A stretch of DNA of 40,451 bases from NCBI GenBank assembly GCA_019038645.1, contig JAHOYT010000042.1:1-40451 (forward strand). The letters are read 5' to 3'. Shown here in pieces: positions 26,379 to 35,085 of this stretch. The position numbers were made by a program, and so were the translations under genes. The DNA is from Bacteroidales bacterium (GTDB taxonomy: Bacteria > Bacteroidota > Bacteroidia > Bacteroidales > UBA12077). Within the stretch, counting starts at the first letter, position 1. Each line of letters begins with the position of its first letter. Under the pieces are notes generated by a model. The model was given only the letters and a program-made list of their open reading frames with translations, ran no database searches and was not told the DNA's origin.

Positions 26379-26840
26379 AGTTCATAGTTTAGAGTTATGG
26401 CAACTATAGAGAAATTTGAAGATTTAATCGCTTGGCAAAAAGCAAGACAGTTTGCTCATGAAGTTTATGAACTAACTTGTTTGGATAAATTTTCCCGAGA
26501 TTATTCTCTAGTTGATCAAACAAGAAGATCAAGAGGTTCTGTTATGGATAATATTGCAGAAGGTTTTGAAAGGGGAGGAAATAAAGAATTCATTCATTTC
26601 TTGTTCATTGCAAAAAGTTCTCTGGCAGAAACAAAATCACAATTGTATAGAGCTTTTGATAGAAAATACATTTTAGATGATGTTTTAAAAGAAAAACTAG
26701 AAAAAGCAGTAGAACTTTCCAAAGTAATAGGAGGATTTATAAATTACCTTTTAAAATCTGACATTTCCGGAAGAAAGTTCAATACGAAAAGTCCAAACTC
26801 AAAATTAGGAACTCAAAACGCATAACTTAAAACTCGAAAC
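26373..26840 (+). mobile_element. IVS-like cassette: four-helix-bundle gene between inverted repeat arrays
   Basis: The gene at 26397-26825 is bracketed by short repeat arrays in opposite orientation. Left: GTTTAAAGTT (26373-26382) and GTTTAGAGTT (26387-26396). Right: AACTCAAAAT (26796-26805), AACTCAAAAC (26810-26819), AACTTAAAAC (26824-26833) and an overlapping AACTCGAAAC (26831-26840). Within each array the main copies are spaced 14 nt apart. The two left copies are the reverse complement, with one mismatch each, of AACTCAAAAC and AACTTAAAAC. The cassette interrupts the V-ATPase operon between B and D. It resembles rRNA intervening sequences, whose ends pair and which may encode the same protein family. 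Exact ends and any target duplication cannot be defined by eye. Confidence 0.55.
26397..26825 (+). CDS. Four-helix-bundle protein (23S rRNA intervening-sequence type)
   Basis: A 142-aa protein of the S23/IVP four-helix-bundle family (TIGR02436, PF05635), first known from open frames inside 23S rRNA intervening sequences of Leptospira and related to the Avd protein of diversity-generating retroelements. Typical signatures are KFEDLIAWQKARQFAHEVYE, RRSRGSVMDNIAEGFERGG, EFIHFLFIAKSSLAETKSQL and GGFINYLLKS. The biochemical role is unknown; relatives form pentameric bundles that bind nucleic acid. The last ten or so residues (PNSKLGTQNA) are encoded by the right-hand flanking repeat. It is co-oriented with the V-ATPase genes and has no recognisable role in that enzyme. 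Its presence between B and D is best read as an insertion. Confidence 0.92.
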   Translation: MATIEKFEDLIAWQKARQFAHEVYELTCLDKFSRDYSLVDQTRRSRGSVMDNIAEGFERGGNKEFIHFLFIAKSSLAETKSQLYRAFDRKYILDDVLKEKLEKAVELSKVIGGFINYLLKSDISGRKFNTKSPNSKLGTQNA

Positions 26841-26849
26841 TAAATATAT

Positions 26850-27449
26850 ATGGCAATAAAATTCCAATATAATAAAACATCATTACAGCAATTAAACAAG
26901 AATCTCAAAATTCGTTTAAGAGCTTTGCCTACACTTCAAAGCAAGGAAGCAGCTTTACGAATGGAAGTTAAGCGGGCAAAAGATCAATCGGAGGAGTTGC
27001 TTAGAAAGTTGGACGCAGGCATGAAAGAATATGATGCTATGGTTAGGCTTTGGGGTGAGTTCGAAGATGATTTAATTACAGTAAAAGATGTAAAAATGAC
27101 AGTTAAAAAAATCGCAGGTGTACCTACACCAATTTTAGAAGATGTGATTTTTGAGACTAAGGAATTTAGCCTTTTCAATAAACCAGGTTGGTTTTTAAGC
27201 GGAGTTAAGATAATTGAGTCTTTGGTTAAGATTTCTATTGAAAGTGAATTTTTTGTACGAAAAATGGTGCTTTTAGATTTTGCCAGAAAGAAAACAACTC
27301 AAAAGGTTAATTTATACGAAAAGGTACAAATTCCAGGATACGAGGAAGCTATTTCAAGAGTAAAACGATTTCTTGAAGATGAGGAAAATCTTTCCAAATC
27401 ATCTCAAAAAATTGTTAAGAAACGACAACAACAGAAGGAGGCCGCATAA
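26850..27449 (+). CDS. V-type ATPase subunit D
   Basis: A 199-aa central rotor subunit of V1, made mostly of two long antiparallel helices that turn inside the A3B3 head. The N-terminal helix (FQYNKTSLQQLNKNLKIRLR, then LPTLQSKEAALRMEVKRAKD) and C-terminal helix (YEEAISRVKRFLEDEENLSK, then KSSQKIVKKRQQQ) flank a short globular middle, as in other D subunits. The ATG lies only 9 nt after the last repeat of the inserted cassette, so its ribosome-binding region was probably supplied or altered by the insertion. The stop codon overlaps the I start codon (TAATG). Confidence 0.93.
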   Translation: MAIKFQYNKTSLQQLNKNLKIRLRALPTLQSKEAALRMEVKRAKDQSEELLRKLDAGMKEYDAMVRLWGEFEDDLITVKDVKMTVKKIAGVPTPILEDVIFETKEFSLFNKPGWFLSGVKIIESLVKISIESEFFVRKMVLLDFARKKTTQKVNLYEKVQIPGYEEAISRVKRFLEDEENLSKSSQKIVKKRQQQKEAA

Positions 27450-29434
27450 TGATTACTCCAATGATGAAATATTCTTTCTTAATTTATCACAAGGAGTATA
27501 TCACTTTTCTTGAGAAACTTCAGGAATTGGGAGTGCTTCATATTATAGAAAAGAAGAAAGATATTGATGATAACATCAAATTATCTTTACAACAAATAAG
27601 CGAAATCAACAAGGCCCTAAAATTTCTTGGTAAAAGAAATCAGGAGGAAGTTGCCGGTAATTCTGAAATGGATGGATTGGATTTGGTTGAATCAATCAAA
27701 AATTTAACTGAAGAAATTTCAATCATAGAGCAGGAACAACTTTCATTAAATAAAGAAATTCAAAAGGCGAATCCCTGGGGAAATTTCACTCCTGATATTT
27801 ATGAGAAATTTGCAGATTTGCAAATTAAGCTTAGATTTTTTGTTTGTAGCGAGAAAAAGTTTAATCCCGAATGGAAAGAAAAACATCCTCTTGAAATAGT
27901 AAACACTATTGATGGGACAACCTACATTGTTGCTTTCCAAAGAGGAGCAAATCCAATTGATATTGATGCTGAAGAAGTAAAACTTCCTGAAACATCATTG
28001 TCAGAACTGATTGCAAAAGATAATTCGAATAAGGCTCGTGTTAAAGAAGTTGAAAATATTTTTGATGAATATGCAATTAAACATCAAAGTAGATTAAAAG
28101 ATACAAGGAAGGAATTACAAGCAAAGGCTGATTTTGATTTAGCATTAAATCACACCCAAAAGGAAGCGGAAGAGAAGGTTATGCTTTTGGAAGGTTGGAT
28201 TCCAACTGAGAAAAAAGAAGAACTTGAAAAATCACTTGATGAACAGAATGTTTATTATGTTTCGGCAAGAGCAAGTGTTGAGGATAATGTGCCAATTAAA
28301 CTTAAAAACAATAAGTTTATGAAGCTCTTCGAACCAATAGGTGAGTTATTTGCTTTACCTGATTACAAAGAAATGGACTTAACGCCGTTTTTTGCACCAT
28401 TCTTTTTGCTCTTTTTTGGTTTTTGTGTTGGCGATACAGGATATGGAATACTGTTTTTAGTTGGCGCAACAATTTTTAAATTCAAGGCTTCAAAAGAAAT
28501 GAAACCAATCTTGTCATTACTTCAGATTTTAGGAGTTTCGACAATATTATTAGGAGCTGTGTCAGGAACATTATTTGGGATTAATTTAATTGATACCGGA
28601 TATGTTTTAAATGAGATTTCAATTTCAAACTTAAAAGTTCTTTTACCATCGGATGTATTGGCAAATATTCAACCGATAATCGGAGAACATTTTACAACTA
28701 AAGATGAGTTTGTAAAAGCTGTAACGGCAGTTCTTGGAGAAGAAAGCTTTTTATTATTTAAAACAGACTTATTAAAGAGTGCTATTTCTGATTTCAACTT
28801 TTTAAACAAGTTTAGATATTTGTTATTAGATGCAAACAGCATGTTTAATTTTGCTCTTGTTCTTGGTGTTATCCAAATTATTTTTGGAATTAGTGTGAGA
28901 GCTGCAAATAAAATTAAGCAGTTCGGATTTGTTCATGGCTTATCAAGTATTGGGTGGGCGATGGCGTTTATTGTTCTTATTGTATTTAAGGGAGGTGAAA
29001 GCGCAGGCTTAATAAACTTAGAAAAATATAAGATTCTATTTTATGCTTTATTAGGTTTAAGTGGAGTTTTTGTAATCTTTTTTAATAATCCATCTGCAAG
29101 TATTTTTGCTAGTTTTGGAGGCGGAATTTACGATATTTATGGAACAGCAACTGGTGTTTTTGGTGATCTGTTATCGTACATTCGTTTGTTTGCTTTGGGA
29201 ATTTCAAGTGCAATTCTGGGTTTAGTTTTTAATCAGATTGCGGTACAATTCTTAGAAATTAAATATATTGGTTGGTTACCATTTGTATTGTTATTAATAT
29301 TCGGACACGGAATAAATATATTTTTAGCTTCGCTTGGTGCATTTATACATCCAATGCGTTTAACATTTGTAGAATTTTATAAAAATGCCGGTTTCGTTGG
29401 AGGCGGTAAACAGTATAAACCTTTTTCAAAATAA
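27449..29434 (+). CDS. V-type ATPase subunit I (a-type stator)
   Basis: A 661-aa stator subunit that combines a cytoplasmic arm with the membrane ion channel. Residues about 1-310 are soluble with coiled coils (LVESIKNLTEEISIIEQEQL and 200-270). The membrane domain (about 310-650) has around eight helices, starting at LTPFFAPFFLLFFGFCVGDTGYG, the family hallmark. The essential Arg of the penultimate channel helix is R579 in SYIRLFALGISSAILG. It is shorter than archaeal or eukaryotic a subunits, as usual for bacterial enzymes of this type. Its start overlaps the D stop codon, and the K gene follows after 33 nt. Confidence 0.96.
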   Translation: MITPMMKYSFLIYHKEYITFLEKLQELGVLHIIEKKKDIDDNIKLSLQQISEINKALKFLGKRNQEEVAGNSEMDGLDLVESIKNLTEEISIIEQEQLSLNKEIQKANPWGNFTPDIYEKFADLQIKLRFFVCSEKKFNPEWKEKHPLEIVNTIDGTTYIVAFQRGANPIDIDAEEVKLPETSLSELIAKDNSNKARVKEVENIFDEYAIKHQSRLKDTRKELQAKADFDLALNHTQKEAEEKVMLLEGWIPTEKKEELEKSLDEQNVYYVSARASVEDNVPIKLKNNKFMKLFEPIGELFALPDYKEMDLTPFFAPFFLLFFGFCVGDTGYGILFLVGATIFKFKASKEMKPILSLLQILGVSTILLGAVSGTLFGINLIDTGYVLNEISISNLKVLLPSDVLANIQPIIGEHFTTKDEFVKAVTAVLGEESFLLFKTDLLKSAISDFNFLNKFRYLLLDANSMFNFALVLGVIQIIFGISVRAANKIKQFGFVHGLSSIGWAMAFIVLIVFKGGESAGLINLEKYKILFYALLGLSGVFVIFFNNPSASIFASFGGGIYDIYGTATGVFGDLLSYIRLFALGISSAILGLVFNQIAVQFLEIKYIGWLPFVLLLIFGHGINIFLASLGAFIHPMRLTFVEFYKNAGFVGGGKQYKPFSK

Positions 29435-29923
<489 letters not shown>

Positions 29924-29948
29924 GGAAACAATATTTTATTACGTAACA

Positions 29949-29980
29949 GGACAGTGCAAATTTTTGCACTGTCCTTTTTT
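29949..29980 (+). terminator. Intrinsic terminator of the V-ATPase operon
   Basis: A perfect 12-bp inverted repeat (GGACAGTGCAAA with TTTGCACTGTCC) followed by TTTTTT, 25 nt after the K stop codon. It separates the V-type genes from the F-type genes, so the two machines are separate transcription units. Confidence 0.93.
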
Positions 29981-30014
29981 GTAATATCTGCAAGCATTTT
30001 TGTTATTAATTGCA

Positions 30015-30022
30015 TAAATTTG
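30015..30022 (+). promoter_or_regulatory. Candidate -7 element for the F-ATPase genes
   Basis: TAAATTTG fits TAnnTTTG and lies 21 nt before the atpB start codon, downstream of the V-operon terminator, where a promoter is needed. No convincing -33 TTG is found at 19-21 nt spacing, so confidence is limited. Confidence 0.35.
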
Positions 30023-30043
30023 TAAATACTCAATTTTCGTAGT

Positions 30044-31153
30044 ATGTATAAAATCCTTTTAAATATTTCATTCGTTCTTGCGATATTGATTTTATCTCAG
30101 GAAAACATATTTGCAAACGAAATCACTGAAGAAAAGGATCCGGAACACACACAATCAAATGGTGAAGAACATAAAGATGAGGGATTTAATCCCGGCGATT
30201 TTATTTTTGATCATATAAGAGATAACTACAATTGGCATTTATTTTCTTATAAAGGGCATCATGTTGCCATTCCGTTACCGGTAATTTTGTATAGTAAAAC
30301 ACAGGGCATTGTTTCTTTTTGGTCAAATAAGCTTGATCATAATCATACCTATAAAGGGTTTATAATTGCTCAGGAGGGAGATTATGAAGATAAAATTATT
30401 GAAGTAGATAGTCACGGAGAATTTATTGCCAGACCATTCAATATTTCAATTACAAAAAATGTTACAGCAATTTTATTTAGTTGTTTTTTTCTGATATATA
30501 TTTTTGTATCGGTTGCAAACTCTTATAAAAAAAGAAAAGGATTGCCACCTAAAGGCTTACAATCATTATTAGAACCAGTAATTTTATTTATTCGTGACGA
30601 TGTTGCAAAGTCCAGTATTGGTGAAAAGCATTACGAGAAATACACACCATTTTTGTTAACTATATTCTTTTTCATTTTATTGAACAATTTACTCGGTCTG
30701 GTTCCTTTATTCCCTGGTGGTGCAAACGTAACAGGAAATATTACGGTAACAATGGCTTTAGCTCTTTTCACCTTTTTTATTACAACCATAACCGGAAATA
30801 AAACTTATTGGGGTCATATATTTAATACACCGGGAGTTCCCTGGTGGCTAAAATTACCTGTTCCCTTAATTCCTTTTATTGAACTGTTTGGTGTGTTAAT
30901 TAAGCCATTTGTTCTGATGGTTCGTTTATTCGCGAATATATCTGCCGGACATATAATTGTTTTAGGATTCTTTAGTTTGATTTTTATTTTCGGAAACATG
31001 AGTTCCGGATTAGGACTTGCCGTTTCGCCTGTGTCCATTTTGTTTACCATATTTATGTCAATACTTGAGTTATTAGTAGCATTTATTCAGGCATATGTAT
31101 TTACAATATTATCAGCCATTTATTTTGGGATGGCATCAGAAGAAGATCATTAA
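30044..31153 (+). CDS. atpB: F-type ATP synthase subunit a
   Basis: A 369-aa membrane stator subunit holding the proton half-channels. It has the long N-terminal extension usual in Bacteroidota: a signal-peptide-like start (MYKILLNISFVLAILIL, possible cleavage after NIFA), then about 110 His- and acid-rich periplasmic residues. The channel domain begins near 143 (NVTAILFSCFFLIYIFVS). Near 220-225 is the LLNNLLGLVPLFPGG region, and the essential Arg is R294 in LMVRLFANISAGHII. It opens the F-type transcription unit after the V-operon terminator. In related genomes it directly follows the AtpI-like gene, which here lies about 8.4 kb upstream. Confidence 0.96.
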   Translation: MYKILLNISFVLAILILSQENIFANEITEEKDPEHTQSNGEEHKDEGFNPGDFIFDHIRDNYNWHLFSYKGHHVAIPLPVILYSKTQGIVSFWSNKLDHNHTYKGFIIAQEGDYEDKIIEVDSHGEFIARPFNISITKNVTAILFSCFFLIYIFVSVANSYKKRKGLPPKGLQSLLEPVILFIRDDVAKSSIGEKHYEKYTPFLLTIFFFILLNNLLGLVPLFPGGANVTGNITVTMALALFTFFITTITGNKTYWGHIFNTPGVPWWLKLPVPLIPFIELFGVLIKPFVLMVRLFANISAGHIIVLGFFSLIFIFGNMSSGLGLAVSPVSILFTIFMSILELLVAFIQAYVFTILSAIYFGMASEEDH

Positions 31154-31188
31154 AAATATAAATTATACTCACCATTAAAATTAATATT

Positions 31189-31446
31189 ATGACTACTCTG
31201 GGAATTATTTTACTCGCAATTGAAGGTGCGGCTATTTCAAAAGCTGCAGCAGGTTTTGGAGCTGCTTTTGCTGCTTTTGCTGCTGCTATGGGTATTGGTA
31301 AAATCGGAACATCAGCGATGGAGTCTATTGCCCGTCAACCTGAAGCCGCCGGCGACATCAGATCTAACATGATTGTTGCAGCAGCTCTTATTGAAGGTGT
31401 AGCCTTTTTTGCAATTGTTGTGTGTTTCCTTATTTTATTTGTATAA
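31189..31446 (+). CDS. atpE: F-type ATP synthase subunit c
   Basis: An 85-aa hairpin proteolipid forming the Fo rotor ring. TM1 is Ala/Gly-rich (GFGAAFAAFAAAMGIGKIG), the polar loop is ARQPEA, and TM2 carries the ion-binding carboxylate E69 (AALIEGVAFF). By alignment with the Na+-type c subunit of Ilyobacter tartaricus, the Gln32 position is Ile36 and the Ser66 position is Gly70, so the Na+ signature is missing and H+ coupling is expected. A strong terminator-like hairpin follows 8 nt after the stop codon, ahead of the b subunit gene. This could raise c expression relative to the downstream stalk and F1 genes. Confidence 0.96.
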   Translation: MTTLGIILLAIEGAAISKAAAGFGAAFAAFAAAMGIGKIGTSAMESIARQPEAAGDIRSNMIVAAALIEGVAFFAIVVCFLILFV

Positions 31447-31454
31447 GGATTTTG

Positions 31455-31500
31455 CTTTACAGAGCAGCGGTTGGCTGCCTGTAAAGTTTTTTATTTTTTA
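31455..31500 (+). terminator. Terminator-type hairpin between F-ATPase c and b genes
   Basis: Stem CTTTACAG (31455-31462) with CTGTAAAG (31479-31486), then after one bulged A, GCAGC (31464-31468) with GCTGC (31474-31478): 13 bp with a 5-nt loop, followed by TTTTTTATTTTTT. It meets all criteria of an intrinsic terminator, yet sits inside the F operon with no clear promoter after it. Partial read-through is therefore expected. Confidence 0.88.
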
Positions 31501-31511
31501 AATCGGAAATT

Positions 31512-32006
31512 ATGGAACTGATAAAACCGGATATTGGATTATTGTTTTGGATGATTGTTTCGTTCAGCATTTTGCTTTATGTGCTTATCAAATTTGCGTG
31601 GAAACCAATACTTAATGCGTTAAAAGACCGTGAGAGGTCAATTAGCAAAAGTCTTTTGGCTGCTCAAAGAGCAAAAGACGAAATGGCTAAAATAGAGTTT
31701 GGTAATGAGAAAATTACCCAATTAGCAAAAATCGAAAAGCAAAATATACTTAAAGAAGCCAAAGAATTAAAAAATAAAATTATTGAAGAAGCACGTGAAA
31801 ATGCAAAGCTGGAAGCAAAAAAGATTGTTGAAGAGGCCAGACAAAGTGTCGAGCATGAAAAAAATCAGGCAATAAATGAGATTAAAAACCAAATTGCTGC
31901 ATTATCAGTTGATATAGCTGAAAAAATCATAAAGCAAAAACTTGGCAAAGAATCTAAACAAAAAGAGTTAATTGATGATCTCGTAAAAGATATCGATTTG
32001 AATTAA
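31512..32006 (+). CDS. atpF: F-type ATP synthase subunit b
   Basis: A 164-aa peripheral-stalk subunit. It has one N-terminal membrane helix (about 8-27, LLFWMIVSFSILLYVLIKFA), the KFAWKPILNALKDRE junction typical of b, and a long charged coiled coil (about 35-150) ending in a C-terminal segment that would bind delta. Length is normal. It starts right after the terminator-type hairpin, so its level probably depends on read-through from atpB-atpE. The delta gene follows after 14 nt. Confidence 0.94.
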   Translation: MELIKPDIGLLFWMIVSFSILLYVLIKFAWKPILNALKDRERSISKSLLAAQRAKDEMAKIEFGNEKITQLAKIEKQNILKEAKELKNKIIEEARENAKLEAKKIVEEARQSVEHEKNQAINEIKNQIAALSVDIAEKIIKQKLGKESKQKELIDDLVKDIDLN

Positions 32007-32020
32007 GCTTTTTATAATTA

Positions 32021-32578
32021 ATGTACCACAGCCAAATAAATATCAGATATGCACGATCTCTGTTTCTTCTTGCGGAGGAAAAGGATCTGGTTGACGAAAT
32101 TAAGCAGGATATTGGTCTGATTCTTCAATTGCTTGAAGAAAACCAAGAGATTAATATTTTACTGGAACATCCTGTTGTAAAGGCATCAAAAAAAACAGAA
32201 ATATTAACCAATTTAGTTAAAGATAAAGTTCACGCTTATACAGTGTCGTTTTTGCATCTTATCGTTAAAAATAAACGCGAAAAACACCTTAAAAACATGT
32301 GTAGAAACTTTAATGATTTATATAAAGCACATAAAGGGCTTAAAACGGCTGTTTTAACCACAGCATTTGAATTAACAAGAACACATAAAACAAATATCAA
32401 AAGAGCAATTGAGAAGGCTTTTAACGCTTCGGTTGAGCTAAATACGAAGATCGACGAAGACATACACGGAGGAATGATTATTCAGGTGGAAGACAAACAG
32501 CTGGATTTAAGTGTAGCAAGACAAATTCAGCAATTAAGGAATCAATTTTTAAATATTGATTTCAATAAAAAAGGCTAA
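32021..32578 (+). CDS. atpH: F-type ATP synthase subunit delta
   Basis: A 185-aa subunit that fixes the peripheral stalk to the top of the alpha/beta head (OSCP homologue). The N-terminal six-helix domain (NIRYARSLFLLAEEKDLVDE, LEHPVVKASKKTEIL, FLHLIVKNKRE) is followed by the C-terminal strand pair and the conserved Gly-rich DEDIHGGMIIQVEDKQLDLS, then VARQIQQLRNQF. Length and motifs are typical. It lies between b and alpha, as in other Bacteroidota. Confidence 0.94.
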   Translation: MYHSQINIRYARSLFLLAEEKDLVDEIKQDIGLILQLLEENQEINILLEHPVVKASKKTEILTNLVKDKVHAYTVSFLHLIVKNKREKHLKNMCRNFNDLYKAHKGLKTAVLTTAFELTRTHKTNIKRAIEKAFNASVELNTKIDEDIHGGMIIQVEDKQLDLSVARQIQQLRNQFLNIDFNKKG

Positions 32579-32602
32579 AATTAAAACATTAAAATAATAA
32601 CT

Positions 32603-34186
32603 ATGGATGGAATTAAACCCGGAGAAGTCTCACAAATTTTAAAGAAAGAATTAGAAGGCTTCACAACAAATTCCGAACTTGAAGAAGTTGGTAGTGTTTT
32701 ACAGGTAGGTGATGGAATTGCAAGAATATATGGTTTATCAAATGTTCAGTCGAACGAACTAATTGAGTTTGAGAATGGTATGATGGGTATTGTTCTGAAT
32801 CTCGAAGAAGATAATGTGGGAGCAGTTCTTTTGGGGTCATCCGAAGAAATTAAAGAAGGAGATCAGGTTAAGCGTACCAAAAGAATAGCTTCAATTAAAG
32901 TTGGCGAAAGTGTTTTAGGAAGAGTTATTAATACTATTGGAGAACCTATCGATGGCAAAGGACCACTTAGTGGAGATCTGTATGAAATGCCTCTGGAAAG
33001 GAAGGCTCCAGGGGTAATATACCGCCAACCGGTAAACGAACCTATTCAAACCGGAATTAAACCAATTGATGCCATGATTCCAATCGGTCGTGGACAACGG
33101 GAATTAATTATTGGTGACCGGCAAACCGGGAAAACAGCTATTGCAATTGATACAATTATTAATCAAAAGGAATTTTACGATAAGGGAGAGCCGGTTTTTT
33201 GTATTTATGTTGCTATCGGACAGAAAAGCTCAACTGTAGCAAATATAGCTGATACTTTGGAAAAACATGGAGCTATGGCGTATACTGTTATCGTAATGGC
33301 AACAGCATCTGATCCAGCTGCATTACAGTTTTTTGCTCCTTTTGCCGGTGCTTGTATAGGTGAATATTTTAGAGATACCGGCCGTGCAGCTTTAATTATT
33401 TACGACGATCTTTCTAAACAAGCTGTTGCATATCGCGAAGTTTCTCTTTTACTTCGTCGTCCGCCAGGACGGGAGGCTTATCCGGGAGATGTATTTTATT
33501 TGCATTCAAGACTTCTGGAGCGCGCAGCTAAAATTATTCAATCAGATAAGATAGCAGCCGAAATGAACGACTTGCCTGAATCATTAAAAGGAAAAGTAAA
33601 AGGCGGAGGTTCATTAACAGCGCTGCCAATAATTGAAACTCAGGCTGGTGATGTGTCGGCATATATTCCTACCAATGTAATTTCCATTACCGATGGACAA
33701 ATATTTTTGGAATCTGATTTATTTAATGCAGGAGTAAAGCCAGCAATTAATGTTGGAATTTCTGTTTCTCGTGTTGGAGGAAACGCTCAGATAAAATCGA
33801 TGAAAAAGGTTGCCGGGACTTTAAAACTGGATCAGGCGCAATACAGGGAATTAGAAGCATTTGCTAAATTTGGTTCCGATTTGGATGCTGCTACTATGGC
33901 AATATTGGATAAAGGTGCAAAAAATGTTGAGATACTTAAACAGGGACAGTATTCACCAAACACAGTTGAAAAACAGATTGCAATTATTTATTGCGGAACA
34001 AAAGGCTTATTAGGAAATGTTCCGGTCGAAAAAGTGAAAGAATTCGAAACAGATTTTCTGGATATGATGGAGTTGCAGCACAAAAAAGTGTTGGACACTC
34101 TAAAATCAGGCAATCTTACCGATGAGGTTACAAGTACAATAGAAACCGTTGCAATGGAAGTAGCAGAGAAATATAAAGCTGTTTAA
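32603..34186 (+). CDS. atpA: F-type ATP synthase subunit alpha
   Basis: A 527-aa regulatory nucleotide-binding subunit of the F1 head. The N-terminal segment ([16 protein letters not shown]) binds delta. Walker A is GDRQTGKT (171-178, Lys177), and the core has [29 protein letters not shown] (containing the alpha-family signature region) and [20 protein letters not shown]. The C-terminal helical domain is intact. Its partner beta is not in the window. Gamma follows after 12 nt. Confidence 0.97.
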   Translation: MDGIKPGEVSQILKKELEGFTTNSELEEVGSVLQVGDGIARIYGLSNVQSNELIEFENGMMGIVLNLEEDNVGAVLLGSSEEIKEGDQVKRTKRIASIKVGESVLGRVINTIGEPIDGKGPLSGDLYEMPLERKAPGVIYRQPVNEPIQTGIKPIDAMIPIGRGQRELIIGDRQTGKTAIAIDTIINQKEFYDKGEPVFCIYVAIGQKSSTVANIADTLEKHGAMAYTVIVMATASDPAALQFFAPFAGACIGEYFRDTGRAALIIYDDLSKQAVAYREVSLLLRRPPGREAYPGDVFYLHSRLLERAAKIIQSDKIAAEMNDLPESLKGKVKGGGSLTALPIIETQAGDVSAYIPTNVISITDGQIFLESDLFNAGVKPAINVGISVSRVGGNAQIKSMKKVAGTLKLDQAQYRELEAFAKFGSDLDAATMAILDKGAKNVEILKQGQYSPNTVEKQIAIIYCGTKGLLGNVPVEKVKEFETDFLDMMELQHKKVLDTLKSGNLTDEVTSTIETVAMEVAEKYKAV

Positions 34187-34198
34187 CCTGATATTTGA

Positions 34199-35077
34199 AT
34201 GGGTAATTTAAAGGAAATACGAACACGGACTGCTTCTGTAAAGTCTACCAGACAGATTACCAGTGCTATGAAAATGGTGTCGGCATCTAAATTAAAAAGA
34301 GCTCAGGATGCTGTTATTAACCTTAGGCCCTATGCCGGGAAATTACACCAAATATTATTTCACATCAATCAATCCATTGAACAGGAAGAGGAAAATATTT
34401 ATACACGTTCCGGGATTTCGGACAAAATACTGATTGTTGCTATTACATCGAATAAAGGACTATGTGGTGCTTTTAATGCAAATATTACGAAACAGGTTTC
34501 AACCCTGATTAATGAAAAGTTTCCGGGAGAAAATAAAGAAGGAAATGTTTCAGTTTTGTCTATTGGTAAAAAAGGCACTGATTTTTTTAAATCACGAGGC
34601 TTTAAATTGCTGAGGTTTAATAATGAAATTCTGGATGATTTAAGTTTTGTTAATGCGGTTCCTCTTATTGAGGACGTAATGCAACGTTTTGTGAATAAGG
34701 AATTTGATAATGTAATGCTTGTTTATAATAAATTTAAAAATGCTGCAGTTCAAATATTAACAACAGATAAATATTTACCGATTGAATTGCCTGAAGACAT
34801 TGAAACGGATGATAATTTCGATTACATTTTTGAACCAACGAAGGAATATATAGTGAAGGAGTTAATTCCAAAATCCCTGAAAATTCAGTTTTACGAAGCG
34901 ATGCTTGAATCTTTAGCGGCAGAACATGGCGCACGTATGACAGCTATGCACAAAGCAACGGATAATGCATCTTCTTTAATAAAAGACTTGCAGCTAACTT
35001 ATAATAAAGCCCGACAAGCAGCAATTACAAATGAAATATTGGAAATTGTTGGTGGAGCAGAAGCTTTAAGCAAGTAA
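34199..35077 (+). CDS. atpG: F-type ATP synthase subunit gamma
   Basis: A 292-aa rotor shaft of F1. The N-terminal helix (LKEIRTRTASVKSTRQITSA, then MKMVSASKLKRAQ) and C-terminal helix (ARMTAMHKATDNASSLIKDL ending in KARQAAITNEILEIVGGAEAL) form the coiled coil, with a Rossmann-like domain between them including ITSNKGLCGAFN. Length is normal. It is the last gene of this F-type unit; beta and epsilon are absent. It ends only 8 nt from the convergent ATPase gene, and no terminator hairpin is visible in between. Confidence 0.97.
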   Translation: MGNLKEIRTRTASVKSTRQITSAMKMVSASKLKRAQDAVINLRPYAGKLHQILFHINQSIEQEEENIYTRSGISDKILIVAITSNKGLCGAFNANITKQVSTLINEKFPGENKEGNVSVLSIGKKGTDFFKSRGFKLLRFNNEILDDLSFVNAVPLIEDVMQRFVNKEFDNVMLVYNKFKNAAVQILTTDKYLPIELPEDIETDDNFDYIFEPTKEYIVKELIPKSLKIQFYEAMLESLAAEHGARMTAMHKATDNASSLIKDLQLTYNKARQAAITNEILEIVGGAEALSK

Positions 35078-35085
35078 TTATTCTA

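Noticed and set aside
26373-26840. CRISPR-like array from the 14-nt-period repeats
   Set aside because: Repeats are only about 10 nt with 4-nt spacers and occur in opposite orientations around a gene, unlike CRISPR architecture.
35078-35085. Terminator between atpG and the convergent ATPase gene
   Set aside because: The gap is 8 nt and no stable hairpin with a T tract is visible there or just inside either gene end.
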